This document shows, piece by piece, positions 42,686 through 52,516 of a DNA stretch of 64,000 bases (positions are counted from its first letter, which is position 1; every line of letters starts with the position of its first letter). Where the stretch lies: positions 1-64,000 of the forward strand of contig NZ_JAGGPB010000081.1 in NCBI RefSeq assembly GCF_018614055.1, given 5' to 3'. The notes beneath the pieces are model-generated. The model worked only from the letters and a program-made list of their open reading frames with translations, was not told the DNA's origin and searched no databases. A program made the translations under genes and the position numbers. The DNA is from Streptomyces sp. ISL-98. GTDB lineage: Bacteria; Actinomycetota; Actinomycetes; Streptomycetales; Streptomycetaceae.

Positions 42686-42900
42686 GTGCGAGGCGGGTCG
42701 GTGGCGTCGCTGGTGTCCCAGCACTCGACAGGGAACGGCTGGGCCATCCTGAACACACGCGCCCAGGCCACGATTCAGCGCATCGGCGGCATCCGAGAGG
42801 GCGTGGTGCGCCGCCACCCTCGACGCGCTGATGACACCTGGCGTGACAGCGTCTACTACTCGACGCTCGTCACGGAGTGGCCCGCAGCCAAGCAACTTTC
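42686..42900 (+). pseudogene. GNAT acetyltransferase C-terminal remnant
   Basis: The frame reads WAILNTRAQATIQRIGGIRE then TWRDSVYYSTLVTEWPAAKQ, the closing strands of RimJ-like GNAT enzymes (NTRAQ..I..IG...EG and R-D-S-V-x-Y-S). The acetyl-CoA-binding core upstream is absent or frameshifted; another frame at 42590-42680 (MPYGPDGQIVVERLPPQVGL) may hold part of an older neighbour. Confidence 0.6.
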
Positions 42901-43245
42901 TGTCCCAGCGGTCGATGTCCGTCCGACGCAGGCTGACGCGGACTCGGCCCGGCGCTGGGCGGAGACCATCCTGGGTGGGCGTCGATACGCTGGGCAGCAC
43001 CAGGCAAAGGCGCATAGCGAAAGAGCCTCCGGCTCACTCCTTTCGACCAGTTCAGCGCGCCACACGGGCCCGGATATCCGAGACTGACAGTGCCGGGTCG
43101 TAACTCAGCGTGTCCATTTCCCGTCCTCAGGTGACACAGCGGGTTTCCGCCGGCATTCCCATCCCTCCGCGCCGTTGGGCGCGGTTGCGGTGCTCGCGCG
43201 GCTTCCGCGCTCGCTCCGCTTCGTGCAGCGAGGAGTCCCACCCTC
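42901..43245. other. no gene recognised upstream of the decarboxylase
   Basis: GC-rich sequence without a supported frame. The last 30 bases carry AGCGAGGAG, the ribosome site of the PLP decarboxylase. Confidence 0.45.
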
Positions 43246-45121
43246 ATGACGGATGACACCATCCGTACACCGCAGGTTTCGCAGTTTCCGTTCGGCGCTG
43301 ACGGCGAGAGCTGGCAGCAGATGCTGGATTCGCACGGCCTGTCCAACGGGCAAATCAGCCTGGTCAGCGGCCCCACCGGGGATCCGCAGTCCATGTACCC
43401 GGTCGAGCCGGGCCTCACGACCCGTGACTTCGAGATCCCCATCGGCGGCCTGAGCCATGCCAATCGCCGCAAGGCCCTGAGCTCGATCGAGCTCTACCTG
43501 GCCGAGCGGCGCGACCACATGCTCGGATACCAGGCCAACCAGGACATGAACGGCTACCCCACCGACCTGTCCCGCTTCATGGAGGGCCACCTCAACAACA
43601 TCGGAGATCCGTTCCAGAGCGGCGGCTACAAGCCGAACACGAAGGTCGTCGAGCGGGCCGTGCTGGACTACTACGCCGCGCTGTGGCACGCGAAGTGGCC
43701 GCACAACCCGGCCGATCCCGAGTCGTACTGGGGCTACATGCTGTCCATGGGCTCGACCGAGGGCAACATGTACGCCCTGTGGAACGCCCGGGACTACCTC
43801 GGCGGCAAGGCGCTGCTCAGCTCTGATCAGCCGGGGCCGTTCGGTGCCATGCGCTTCGTCCAGGCGGCCCCGCACGTTGACAACCCCAACGCCTTCAAGC
43901 CGGTCGCGTTCTACTCCGAGGACACGCACTACTCGCTCGCCAAGGCCGTACGGGTCATGGGCGTCGACACCTTCCACGCCGCCGGCGAGGCCATGTACCG
44001 GGGCCGATGTCCGCTCAAGGACGCCGACGGCAATCCGCTCGCGCACTGGCCGACCGAGGTCCCGTCCCGCAGGGGCCCCTCGGGCCATTCGGCGGACGGC
44101 CCGGGGGACATCGACATCGACGCCCTGGAGACCCTGGTCAGGTTCTTCGCCGGGAACGGCCACCCGATCATGATCGTGCTCAACTACGGCAGCACATTCA
44201 AAGGCGCTCACGACGACGTCCGGAAGGTCTGCGAGCGCCTGCTGCCGATCTTCGAGGACAACGGGCTGGTGGACCGCCGCGTCCACTACGGCAAGGATCC
44301 CAAGACCGGCGAGGACCTGGTCGACTTCCGCCGCGGGTTCTGGATCCACGTCGACGGTGCTCTGGGCGCCGGCTACGGGCCATTCCAGCGGATGGCCTAC
44401 CGGGACCCCCGCTTCGGCTGGACACCCGAGGTCAACCTCCCCGAATTCGACTTCGGCCTCAAGATGAGCAGCAAGAGCCACGGCGAGATCGACATGGTCT
44501 GCTCGATCGCCATTGAGCGGTCACAAGTGGCCCGGCGCTCCATGGCCGTGCGGTCTGTTCATGACCAAGGTCAAATACCAGCTGATGCCACCGTCGCTCC
44601 CGGAGTACATCGGCTCCCCCGACACCACCTTCGCCGGCTCCCGCAACGGCTTCTCGCCCCTGGTCCTCTGGGACCACCTGGCCCGCCACTCCTACCAGGA
44701 CCACGTCAACATGCTACGTACGGCACAGGGGCTGGCGGTCTACCTCGAAGAGCGGTTGCGCGACCTGGAGAAGAAGCACGGCGTGCAGCTGTGGCCGGCC
44801 CGCACGCAAGGTGCCCTCACCGTCCGCTTCCGCCGCCCCAGCGACCAACTGGTGGCGAAGTGGTCATTGTCAACGGAGGGCCTGCTCATGAAGCCTGGCA
44901 AACCGGAGACTGTGCGCCGCTACGCGCACATCTTCATGATGACTTCTGCCACGCGCGAGAAGATCGATGCCTTCCTCACCGATCTCGACCGTGAGTGCGC
45001 CGCGAGCCTGCTGCCCCCGATCGAGATGGCGGTGCCCATGGCCGCCGAGCCCGCACCGGCGATGGCAGACGAAGCCCTGTCCCTGGCGGCGGTCCCCGCG
45101 ATCGGACGCGGCTTCCAGTAG
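43246..45121 (+). pseudogene. group II PLP-dependent amino-acid decarboxylase, frameshifted
   Basis: ATG at 43246 starts ~420 codons with the fold-type I decarboxylase landmarks: SMGSTEGNMYALWNARDYL, EDTHYSLAKAVRVMG (stacking His), HVDGALGAGYGPF (Asp binding the pyridine N). At ~44510 the frame changes by one; the next frame immediately supplies the PLP lysine SGHKWPGAPWPCGLFMTKVK and the C-terminal domain to TAG at 45121. Repaired length is ~625 residues, as in large histidine-decarboxylase-like streptomycete proteins. Both halves are otherwise pristine, so either a very recent mutation or a sequencing error. Substrate not determinable. A terminator follows. Confidence 0.85.
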
Positions 45122-45132
45122 CGGCGGCTCCC

Positions 45133-45165
45133 GTTGGTCCCACGGCAGGAAGCCGTGGGACCAAC
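45133..45165 (+). terminator. 14-bp perfect hairpin terminator
   Basis: GTTGGTCCCACGGC (45133-45146) pairs exactly with 45152-45165, loop AGGAA, 11 bases past the decarboxylase stop. Confidence 0.88.
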
Positions 45166-45169
45166 ACCC

Positions 45170-45320
45170 GAGGAAACAGCGGGCCGAGTGCCGATCATGG
45201 CCGGTATCGGAGCGGTGACCACGCAGGAGGTGCTACCGCTCGCAACCGACGTGCGGCAGGCCGGAGTCGACGGAGCGCTGCTCGCCCCCGTCGACTACAT
45301 CAGGCATCGGCGACATCAGC
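45170..45320 (+). pseudogene. DapA-family aldolase remnant
   Basis: About 45 codons read RVPIMAGIGAVTTQEVLPLA then TDVRQAGVDGALLAPVDYI, strands 3-4 of the dihydrodipicolinate synthase barrel (VIAGVG...A..AGADALLV). Neither start nor catalytic Lys part is present. The rest of the gap to 45572 contains no gene. Confidence 0.6.
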
Positions 45321-45572
45321 CAGCAGACACGCTCCGAAACGCCGACCGCCCCGTTCCGTCGGCGGTGACGACGAGCCTGGAACGTGAACCAATTGGCTGC
45401 ACAGCGGGCTCATCGTCCCAGCAGAGAAGGCACTTTCGCGTTCCGGCCAACACAGAAACGAACAGCAGGCTGCAGGCCGCTCGTGCAGGCCCGGCGGTGA
45501 CGGCTGTGGCGGCAGAGCCGTCGTCGCAGCTCGGGGTGAGCAACGGTGGATGGTGTTGCTGAGGCAACCGGG

Positions 45573-47066
45573 TTATCGGGAAGAGATGTTCTTGCTGGAC
45601 CGGCGGAGGCGGCGGCGGAGGGCGGGGCCGATACGGACGAGTAGGCGTCTGTTGATGCCGGTCACCTTCTTCTCCGTAGTGGTCAGGCGGGTCTCGGCTT
45701 TGGCGAGCCGCTTCTCGAGCACGCCAAGGTGCTGACCGAGTGCGGCGTTCTTCTTCTCGGAGGCAACGAGCCTCTTGTTCAGGGCGTCGTTTTTTTGGAT
45801 GGCGCGGTCAATGCGCCGATCGGCTGCTGCCTGCTGTTCGCGCAGGCGGCTGATTCGGTAGCGCATGTTGCCGTCGTCGTGTCCGTCCCACAGTCGCAGT
45901 GAAGGCGGCAAGGTCTGCTCAGCCATCCGGGCGTCGAAGGAAGCGCCGCCGTCGCCGTGGTCGTACGTGTTCTCCAGGTCGTTCTTGTCGAGGAACGCCG
46001 CCATACGGGCGAAACGCTCTCGGTGCCCCTTGAGCATGGAGCTGAAATCGGCCTCTGCGTACAGCTCTTCCGGGCGGGTGCGGGCAGGCAGATCAGGCAG
46101 CATTCGGTGGGGAAGGTCGAAGTATCGGCACAACTCCAGCGTGCGTGAGTCGTGCGCGAGGACGACGGCGGGCGTTCCGGCAAGCAGGGCGGCGATGTTG
46201 CCGTGGATGCGGGTTCCATAGGCAAAGTCGTAGCCGGCCAGTTCGTCGATCCAGGTCTTCGGATCGAGAGGAACGGCGACCTTCTCCTGACGGAACAGCG
46301 GGTGGCTCAGCTGCAGCGGGAAGGAGTCCTCGTGGCCGGCCTCCCTGGAGGTGTCGCCCCAGAAAAGCAGCTCGGCATCGACCAAGTTCTGTGCGTAGTA
46401 CGTCACGTTCTCGAAATTCTGCTGGGCATGCGCCGCGATCCCGGCGACGTCTCCAACAGGAATCGCGTCGGGCGAGAGGTTAAGCGCTATTCGTGAGTCC
46501 GGAGCGAATATTCCTGGCTCGCGCAGCTCGGGGAATGTGTCTCCGTACAGGAACATCGACGGGCAGCCGATGATGTCCACGTCCCGGAATCCCAGGCCGT
46601 TGAGGTAGGAGGCGGTCAACTCACCCCGTACTCCGATGGAGGCCGATTTCTCCAGCACCGCGGAGGCGAACCGCTTGACGGAGTCGGCCATGGGCAGCAG
46701 CGCGTCGGTGTCGTAGTCTGCCCCCACCTGGGCGCCGACGCCCAACACCACCACCGGGATGGTGAGCTGCTCGATCAGCCGGGACAGCCTGTCCAAAGAA
46801 GCGCGAAAATCAGGGCGGAAGGCATTGGCGAGCGGTGCGACGAACACATCGTACTCTTCGTTGATCTGCCCCGCTCGCTCGGCCGACGGGTTCGTTTTGA
46901 TGCCGTTGGACGTGATTGTGCTGCACGGGGTCGAGAGCAGTTTGTGTACGGAGTCACTGAAGAGCAGATTGCCGCTGTTGGTGCCCATCAGGTCCTGGTG
47001 CAGGTACTCGGCTGATTCGGCCGCACGGAAAGGGCTCTTGCCGGATCGTAGAAGTATGCGCTTCAT
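45573..47066 (-). CDS. polysaccharide pyruvyl transferase-family protein with C-terminal coiled coil
   Basis: ATG at 47066 after AAGGCGGA gives 497 residues. Residues 1-380 show the PS_pyruv_trans fold: SGNLLFSDSVHKLLS, VVVLGVGAQVGADYD, the central LSPDAIPVG region, and YDFAYGTRIHGNIAALLAGT with R-I-H-G-N, the conserved sugar-nucleotide or PEP site, followed by VVLAHDSRTLELCRYFDLP. From ~430 a coiled coil (RRIDRAIQKNDALNKRLVAS, KKNAALGQHLGVLEKRLAKA) ends in an Arg-rich tail. The enzyme family adds pyruvate ketals to cell-wall polymers. The coiled coil is unusual and may tether it to a complex. Confidence 0.88.
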   Translation of the reverse strand: MKRILLRSGKSPFRAAESAEYLHQDLMGTNSGNLLFSDSVHKLLSTPCSTITSNGIKTNPSAERAGQINEEYDVFVAPLANAFRPDFRASLDRLSRLIEQLTIPVVVLGVGAQVGADYDTDALLPMADSVKRFASAVLEKSASIGVRGELTASYLNGLGFRDVDIIGCPSMFLYGDTFPELREPGIFAPDSRIALNLSPDAIPVGDVAGIAAHAQQNFENVTYYAQNLVDAELLFWGDTSREAGHEDSFPLQLSHPLFRQEKVAVPLDPKTWIDELAGYDFAYGTRIHGNIAALLAGTPAVVLAHDSRTLELCRYFDLPHRMLPDLPARTRPEELYAEADFSSMLKGHRERFARMAAFLDKNDLENTYDHGDGGASFDARMAEQTLPPSLRLWDGHDDGNMRYRISRLREQQAAADRRIDRAIQKNDALNKRLVASEKKNAALGQHLGVLEKRLAKAETRLTTTEKKVTGINRRLLVRIGPALRRRLRRSSKNISSR

Positions 47067-47404
47067 GTGCTCGTCCGCCTTTCGCAGCTGAATGAGCAGG
47101 GAATGGGCACGCGCCCTGCACCCCTGAAGGCAGGGGACATACCAGGACAACCCCGACCATGATAATCCTCGCACTAGTGCGCGAATTCGCGGAAGTTCTC
47201 CCCGCGGCCGAATACGTCGGATTCGCCACTCCCGACCCGGTCGCCGCTGTCAACGCCATGCGTCCCACTGCCGACTCCGTGGCCAGGTTTCATCGACCGG
47301 CTGCAGTCCCGGGGCAAAGCAGGGCCGTTGCTGCCCACGGGTGTCGGACTGAACGTCAATCACCGACTGCACGGACTCCGGCTTGCTCGCCGGTGCTACG
47401 ACGT
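47067..47404. other. no gene recognised between the pyruvyl transferase and hydrolase remnant
   Basis: Upstream region of the pyruvyl-transferase gene, relatively AT-rich around 47150-47220 and probably holding its promoter. Short frames on both strands lack recognisable content. Confidence 0.4.
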
Positions 47405-47546
47405 CGGGCTGCTGCCACGGAACTTCGCGGAGTATGCCGGTCTCTTCGGACATGCCGAGTTGGCGGTGCAGCCCGGCGCCGGGCACTGTCCCTGGCTCGA
47501 CGATCCGGCGTGGTTCACGCAGGCACGGGCGGCCTTTCTCGGCTGA
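47405..47546 (+). pseudogene. alpha/beta hydrolase C-terminal remnant
   Basis: The frame reads LPRNFAEYAGLFGHAELAVQ then PGAGHCPWLDDPAWFTQARA-AFLG before TGA. This is the final helix-strand with catalytic His (GAGH-P-W-DDP-F) of an epoxide-hydrolase-like protein. The rest is gone. Its end overlaps the end of the convergent glycosyltransferase gene by 32 bases. Confidence 0.7.
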
Positions 47547-48753
47547 CCGTGTCGAGCAGCAGCTTCGCGGCCACCGTCGACCCGTCGGTGCGGATCGTGC
47601 CGGCCACGGCGGTCGCTCGTGCGCGGGTCTCAGGGGTCAGGGCCGTCCTGAGCGCGGCCGACAGGGACTCGAAGGTCGGAGTCGGACCGTTGTGTGCCGC
47701 GCCGATGCCCAACTCGGCCACGCGGCCTCCCCAGTACGGCTGGTCCGCCCCCTGGGGTACCACCACTTGAGGCACGCCCGCCCGGGTGGCGGTCGTCGTC
47801 GTGCCCGCGCTGCCGTGGTGTACGACGGCGGCCACCCGGCGGAACAGTGCCTGCTGGTTGACCTCGCCGACGACGAAGCAGTCGTCCTGGTCGTCGATCA
47901 GGCCCAGGTCGGCCCAGCCGCGGGAGACGAGTACGCGGCGGCCCTGCGCGCGGATCGCCTCGACGGCCACCCGGGCGACGTCCTTCAGGGAGCCCATGGG
48001 CATGCTGCCGAAGCCCACGTACACCGGCAGTTCGCCGGCGTCGAGGAACGCCATCAACTCGGCAGGGAGCGGGCGTTCGTCGGTCAGGATCCACGCGCCG
48101 GTCTGCACGACGTCGAGGTCCGTCGGCTGCCACGGGTCCAAGGTCGGGTCCGTGGCCAGCCACGGCCGGTCGGTGAAGGCGTAGTCGCGGACGTTGTCCA
48201 CCGGTGGCAGGCCGACCGACGCCCGTTGGGTGTTGAGCTCCTCGCCGAACATCGCGTTCGCGATCTGGGCGTCCAGGTCCCACAGCACCCGGTTGTCGGT
48301 CACGTCCGGTGGCAACGGCTGGCCCCGCCGCGCGGGCGGCCGGCGGTACGGCGACGGCAGAACGGCCGGCTGGTGACTCACGTGCACGTAGCGGATCCCC
48401 AGCTTCTCGGCCACCGACCGCGCGCCGGCCGTGGCCGGCAAGGGGCCGGTCGCCACCAGCGCATCACATCCCTCGGCCGCCGCGGCGACCGTGTCGAACT
48501 GTGCGGCCATCAACTCGGCCGCACGCTGCGCCAGGCCCACCGCCGACCCCGGCGTCACCGAGGTCACGAGCGGGCGCACCGGTCGGCCGGTCGGCACCAG
48601 CGGCACACCGACCCCGGCCAGCAGGTCCGCGAATTCCTCGTCCGGCGGAGCGCACACCCGCACCTCCGCGCCGAGTTCCCGCAACTGCACCGCGAGTCCC
48701 GCTATCGGTTCGACGCTCCCGCGCGACCCGTACGTCGACAACACCACACGCAT
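47515..48753 (-). CDS. GT1-family glycosyltransferase (macrolide/glycopeptide type)
   Basis: ATG at 48753 gives 412 residues. The GT-B fold is clear: N-terminal MRVVLSTYGSRGSVEPIAGL (acceptor-domain GSRGD-like loop), ALVATGPLPATAGARSVAEK, and the donor domain PVYVGFGSMPMGSLKDVARV, followed by the NDP-sugar motif VVHHGSAGTTTTATRAGVPQ with VVVPQGADQPYWGGRVAELG (HGG-G-T-T and D-Q). These transfer sugars to natural products such as glycopeptides, macrolides or sterols. Located near a P450 and a pyruvyl transferase but without a scaffold-building gene, so its acceptor may be scavenged or made elsewhere, for example detoxification of foreign macrolides. Confidence 0.92.
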   Translation of the reverse strand: MRVVLSTYGSRGSVEPIAGLAVQLRELGAEVRVCAPPDEEFADLLAGVGVPLVPTGRPVRPLVTSVTPGSAVGLAQRAAELMAAQFDTVAAAAEGCDALVATGPLPATAGARSVAEKLGIRYVHVSHQPAVLPSPYRRPPARRGQPLPPDVTDNRVLWDLDAQIANAMFGEELNTQRASVGLPPVDNVRDYAFTDRPWLATDPTLDPWQPTDLDVVQTGAWILTDERPLPAELMAFLDAGELPVYVGFGSMPMGSLKDVARVAVEAIRAQGRRVLVSRGWADLGLIDDQDDCFVVGEVNQQALFRRVAAVVHHGSAGTTTTATRAGVPQVVVPQGADQPYWGGRVAELGIGAAHNGPTPTFESLSAALRTALTPETRARATAVAGTIRTDGSTVAAKLLLDTVSRERPPVPA

Positions 48754-48984
48754 TTCGCGACTCTCATTTCCGCAGGTTCTGGCTTCGTCCGGTGATTCTG
48801 CGGCACGACCCCGGTCTTGCCGCAAGCCCCCCGGAGCGCTATACGTTGAGAGTGGCAGGAGTGAGTACTCCCCCCTTGCCCTTCATGGTCCGCTGTGGAC
48901 AGACAACCTCCTCGCGAAGCGGCAGCGCCGCGTACGGCGGCAGCGCCGCCCAGGAGAACCTCCGATACATCACACGCCGTCTCA

Positions 48985-49200
48985 AGAACTCCCGTCGCAG
49001 TGAGTTCAGGCGACGCCAGCAGATCAGTGCGCATCCCCAGGGTGAGGAACGCTTCGTGGATGTCGTCGCGTCTCTCCCCGGGTTCCCGGGGCAGATGTTC
49101 CCAGGCGATCCCGGTGTGCAGCACCAACAAGATGCCCTGGAACACCAAGCGGTCCGGATGTGGTCTTGGTGATCCCTGGTTTCACTAACAGTTCGAGGAG
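48985..49200 (-). pseudogene. internally deleted IS5-family transposase
   Basis: The minus strand first reads RLVFQGILLVLHTGIAWEHL (N-terminal domain) and then directly RRDDIHEAFLTLG with, after a one-base shift, ALICWRRLNSLRR (extreme C-terminus). The DDE core is deleted. Between 49201 and 49512, upstream of the P450 gene, I see only non-coding sequence and its ribosome site. Confidence 0.75.
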
Positions 49201-49512
49201 ACCAAGCGAAGGGGTATGCCCGCCGGGGGAGCCTGCGGTCGTGGAGCGGTCATCCAGTGTGTCGGCTGGAGGAGGTACGCGCAGCAGCCCGGTCACGGCT
49301 TCGACAGCTTCCGATCCTGGCAGCCGACCGCTGCCTCCACCACCGCCTCTCCGCCCGGGTCCGGCTGCCCGGCGCAGGGCGGCGGGATCCGGGCCATGTC
49401 CGGACAGGGGGCCCGCCGAGGCGGACTGTCACCGGATGTGCCCACTCCCGTACAGTCCGTGGTGCCGACGCTCCGTCACGGCCAAGCCCAGCGGTTGACC
49501 AGGAGAGGAAAC

Positions 49513-50844
49513 ATGGACACCGAAGCCAGTCTCGACTCCCTTCCGTACGTTCCCGGAACGGGGCGGCCGGTCCCCGAAGCCGAGCCTGGACTTGTGGACC
49601 GGTGGCGCTCGGGTGGAGGCGAACTGGTCGAGCTGCTGTCCCAGGTGCGCGAGCGGTTCGGCGGCATCGCCGCGTTCCGACTCGGGCCGGCACCCACCGT
49701 TCTCGTCACCGACCCGCAGGCGGTCCAGCACGTACTCGCCCGGTACCCGGAGCGGTACGTCAAGCGCTCCCACCGCGCCCGTGTGCTGATCGGCGACGGT
49801 GTCCTCGCCGCCACCGGTGCTGCATGGAAGCGGCAACGCCGCTTGTTGCAGTCCCAGTTCACCGGTACCGGGATGCGCCGCTACGAACAGCGGATCACCG
49901 AGGCTGCCCGGACCACCGCCGAGCGCTGGGGCGAGTACGCCCGTACCGGGCAGACCCTCGATGTCGGGCGGGAGATGCGCCGCTTCGCCCTGGACGCCAT
50001 CTGGCGCTCTCTTACCGGGCACCCCCTCGATGACGGGACCGAGCGCGAACTGGCCGCCGTGGGAGCCGTGGCAGCCGCCCTTCCGACTCTGCCCGCTGAT
50101 GTCACCGACGCCCAGGACGCCGTTGCCGCCGATCTCGCCCGGATCGACGCGGTCGCCCGGCACGTCATCGAGGCCGCCCGCAGCGGGGCGGCCGGCCCCG
50201 ACGGCCCGGGCCTGCTGCACGTCCTGATCGACGCCGCCACCGAGCGCCCCGAGTACACCGACCGGCTGATCCGCGACGAGCTGGTCACGTTGCTCGTGGC
50301 CGGGCACGAGACCACCGCCACCACCCTGACCTGGCTCTACCTGCTCCTCGACCGGTACCCCGCCGCCCGCGAACAAGCTCTCGCCGTCGGCGGCGAAGGA
50401 TCGGTGCAACGCCGCCAGGCCATCCAGGCTCTGGTCCACGAGACGCTCCGGCTCTACCCGTCCGCCTGGATCCTGCCCCGCCACGCCACCGAGGACGACA
50501 CGCTTGCCGGCTACGCCGTCGAGGCGGGCACCGACATCCTGGTCTGCCCGTACCTCACGCACCGCGATCCCGAACTGTGGCCAGACCCAGAGCACTTCGC
50601 CCCCCGGCGCTTCATCACCCCGGACGGCCGACCTTCCCACCCGGGCGCCTACTTCCCCTTCGGCATCGGCCCCCGTGCCTGCCTCGGTCTGCAATTCGCG
50701 CTCCGCGAATCGACCGTCCTGCTCGAACATCTGCTGCCGGTCCACACCCTGGCCTTCTCCTCCACCCCCACGAAGGCGGTCTACGGCATCACCGTCCGCC
50801 CCGACGGCCCCGCCCACGCAACCTTGGTACCGCCGCTCACCTGA
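49513..50844 (+). CDS. cytochrome P450
   Basis: A 443-residue soluble bacterial P450; AGGAGAGG precedes ATG at 49513. The I-helix is LVAGHETTATTLTW with Thr267-Thr268, the K-helix ETLRLYP carries Glu-x-x-Arg, FAPRRFITPDG is the PERF region, and the heme loop FPFGIGPRACLGLQFAL supplies Cys390. The I-helix AGHETT and 443-residue length fit CYP families related to fatty-acid or terpene hydroxylases (CYP102/CYP4-like class) more than macrolide P450s. No ferredoxin gene is adjacent. Probably monocistronic; an IS remnant follows. Substrate unknown. Confidence 0.93.
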   Translation: MDTEASLDSLPYVPGTGRPVPEAEPGLVDRWRSGGGELVELLSQVRERFGGIAAFRLGPAPTVLVTDPQAVQHVLARYPERYVKRSHRARVLIGDGVLAATGAAWKRQRRLLQSQFTGTGMRRYEQRITEAARTTAERWGEYARTGQTLDVGREMRRFALDAIWRSLTGHPLDDGTERELAAVGAVAAALPTLPADVTDAQDAVAADLARIDAVARHVIEAARSGAAGPDGPGLLHVLIDAATERPEYTDRLIRDELVTLLVAGHETTATTLTWLYLLLDRYPAAREQALAVGGEGSVQRRQAIQALVHETLRLYPSAWILPRHATEDDTLAGYAVEAGTDILVCPYLTHRDPELWPDPEHFAPRRFITPDGRPSHPGAYFPFGIGPRACLGLQFALRESTVLLEHLLPVHTLAFSSTPTKAVYGITVRPDGPAHATLVPPLT

Positions 50845-50904
50845 AGCGGGCCATCCTGGGAACGGTCCGGAGGACAGACAGCGCATACTCAGAAGAGATC
50901 GGGA

Positions 50905-51070
50905 GAGCCCGGCGAGGCATCGATTCCAGCGAACGTCTCGGCCGCCGAAGGTGGGTCATCGAGCGGACGATGTCGTGGCTGACCGGCTACCACCGACTCA
51001 ACCACCGCTACTGCCGTGACCGGCACGTCGCCTGCCAGGGTTGCGATTTTCCTGGCCGCCGCCGTCGTCA
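50905..51070 (+). pseudogene. IS5-family transposase C-terminal remnant
   Basis: The plus strand reads RRGIDSSERLGRRRWVIERT then MSWLTGYHRLNHRYCRD, the catalytic Glu helix and tail of an IS5 transposase (R-R-W-V-I-E-R-T..W). Upstream parts are absent. Confidence 0.78.
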
Positions 51071-51088
51071 GACGTTCTGTCACACGCT

Positions 51089-52360
51089 TCAGTCGGCCAT
51101 TTCTGCCCATGCAGCGTGCAGTCGACCTACAAGATCGTCGATACGGGTGGCAAGGAGGGCGAACGGCACTCGGATGTGGTCGTCGTGGTCGCCGCTCGGG
51201 TCGGTTGCGGAGCCGGGGACCACTTCGATGCCGTGCCGGAGTGCTATTTGGGCGAAGACCCCGGCATTGGTGGCGTCGGGGAGGCGGGCCCACAATGCCG
51301 AACCACCTGTGGGCGTCTGCCAGGTCCAGCCCGGCAGCCGGTCGGCGAGCAGCCTCTCGAGGCGGGTGAGGCCGGCCAGCAGACCAGAGGCCCTGGTGCG
51401 CTTGATGTCGATAAGGCGTGGCAGTAGACGGGTCGCGAGCGCCTGGTCGAGCACCGGCGTCCCCATGTCCGCATGTGCCTTGAGGCGAGCGAGCCGCTCC
51501 ACCGTGTCGGCCGGACCGCGCAGCCAGCCGATGCGCAGACCGCCCCAGACCGCCTTGGACAGGGAACCGATGGTGAGAACCTCGGCGTCGGGAGTGGAGA
51601 ACGCAGCGACGGGCGGGGGCTCTGGTACGTCGGTGAGACGGGTGTCGTAGGCGAAGTCTTCAATGACCGGGACCCGGTGCCGGTAGGCCAGTTCGGCGAT
51701 ACGGCGGCGTCGGGCGGTGGACATGAGGGTGCCGGTGGGATTGTGGAAGGTTGGGGTGACACACAGCAGTGCGGCCCCGGGGAGTGCCCCGGTCAGCCCG
51801 TCGACGCGGATGCCCTCCTCGTCGAGCGCTACCCGGCGGGGCCGGGCACCCGCCGCCAGAAGGACGTCCAGGCAACCGGGCCAGCTCGGGGTCTCGACGA
51901 CGACAGGTGAGGCTCTCCGTACATACAACTGAGCAGTCAGGGACAGCGCCTGAGTAGCGCCCGTGGTGATCAAGATCTGCTCGGGCGTAGTAGGGAGACC
52001 TAGCCCGGTGTAATGGCTGGCGACTGCCTCGCGCAGAGCCGGCAGCCCGCTCGGGTGGTAGCCGGTCTCGGTAAGGAGGGTGTCAAGGTCGTCCCTCATC
52101 ACATCGTCGAGCGCCTCGCGGAGTTGAGGCACGGCACCCGGCGAGGCCACGGCAAGTGAAATCATGTCGCCGGGACCGTCTACCAGCCGCTGCACGAGAG
52201 CCGTCGCACCACCGCCCGGCACCCGACCGTTGGCACTCCGCGCAGGCCCGGTCCCAGGAGTGACCCGGGTCCCACTCCCTCGCAGGCTGTCCACGGTTCC
52301 CACGCCGCGCAGTTGGTCGTAGGCGGCGACCACGGTGGCTCGGCTGACCGTGCTTGAGAT
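51089..52360 (-). pseudogene. MocR-type GntR/aminotransferase regulator lacking its N-terminus
   Basis: The frame ends at 51089 and contains a full aminotransferase-like domain: TGYHPSGLPALREAVASHYT, ITTGATQALSLTAQ, CVTPTFHNPTGTLMS, IEDFAYDT (Asp), and GSLSKAVWGGLRIGW with the PLP lysine. Upstream only the last helix and wing of the GntR reader remain (VSRATVVAAYDQLRGVG, GSGTRVTPG); the first ~40 residues and the start are missing at ~52360. No start with ribosome site lies inside, so it is truncated. The breakpoint adjoins the AraC/GyrI gene, suggesting deletion or insertion there. Confidence 0.82.
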
Positions 52361-52516
52361 GCAATCACGGCGCCTGTGTCCCTCGTTGTGGTTGACGCAG
52401 GTGTGGTGTGCGCGGCTTGTCGGGAGGGGCGTACCCGACCCGACCGGGCACAGGATGTCGGGTCCGGCAGGCTGGGTCCTTCCTAACGTGGTTGATCGAA
52501 AGGGAAGGAGGCCGGG

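Noticed and set aside
43246..44994. reading the first frame of the PLP decarboxylase to its own stop as a genuine alternative C-terminus
   Set aside because: After ~44510 that frame becomes Arg/Pro/Leu-rich noise while another frame holds the conserved lysine motif and C-terminal domain.
45573..50844. natural-product biosynthetic cluster (pyruvyl transferase, glycosyltransferase, P450)
   Set aside because: No PKS, NRPS, terpene or RiPP core gene, different strands, and separated by remnants and transposase pieces. No evidence they act together.
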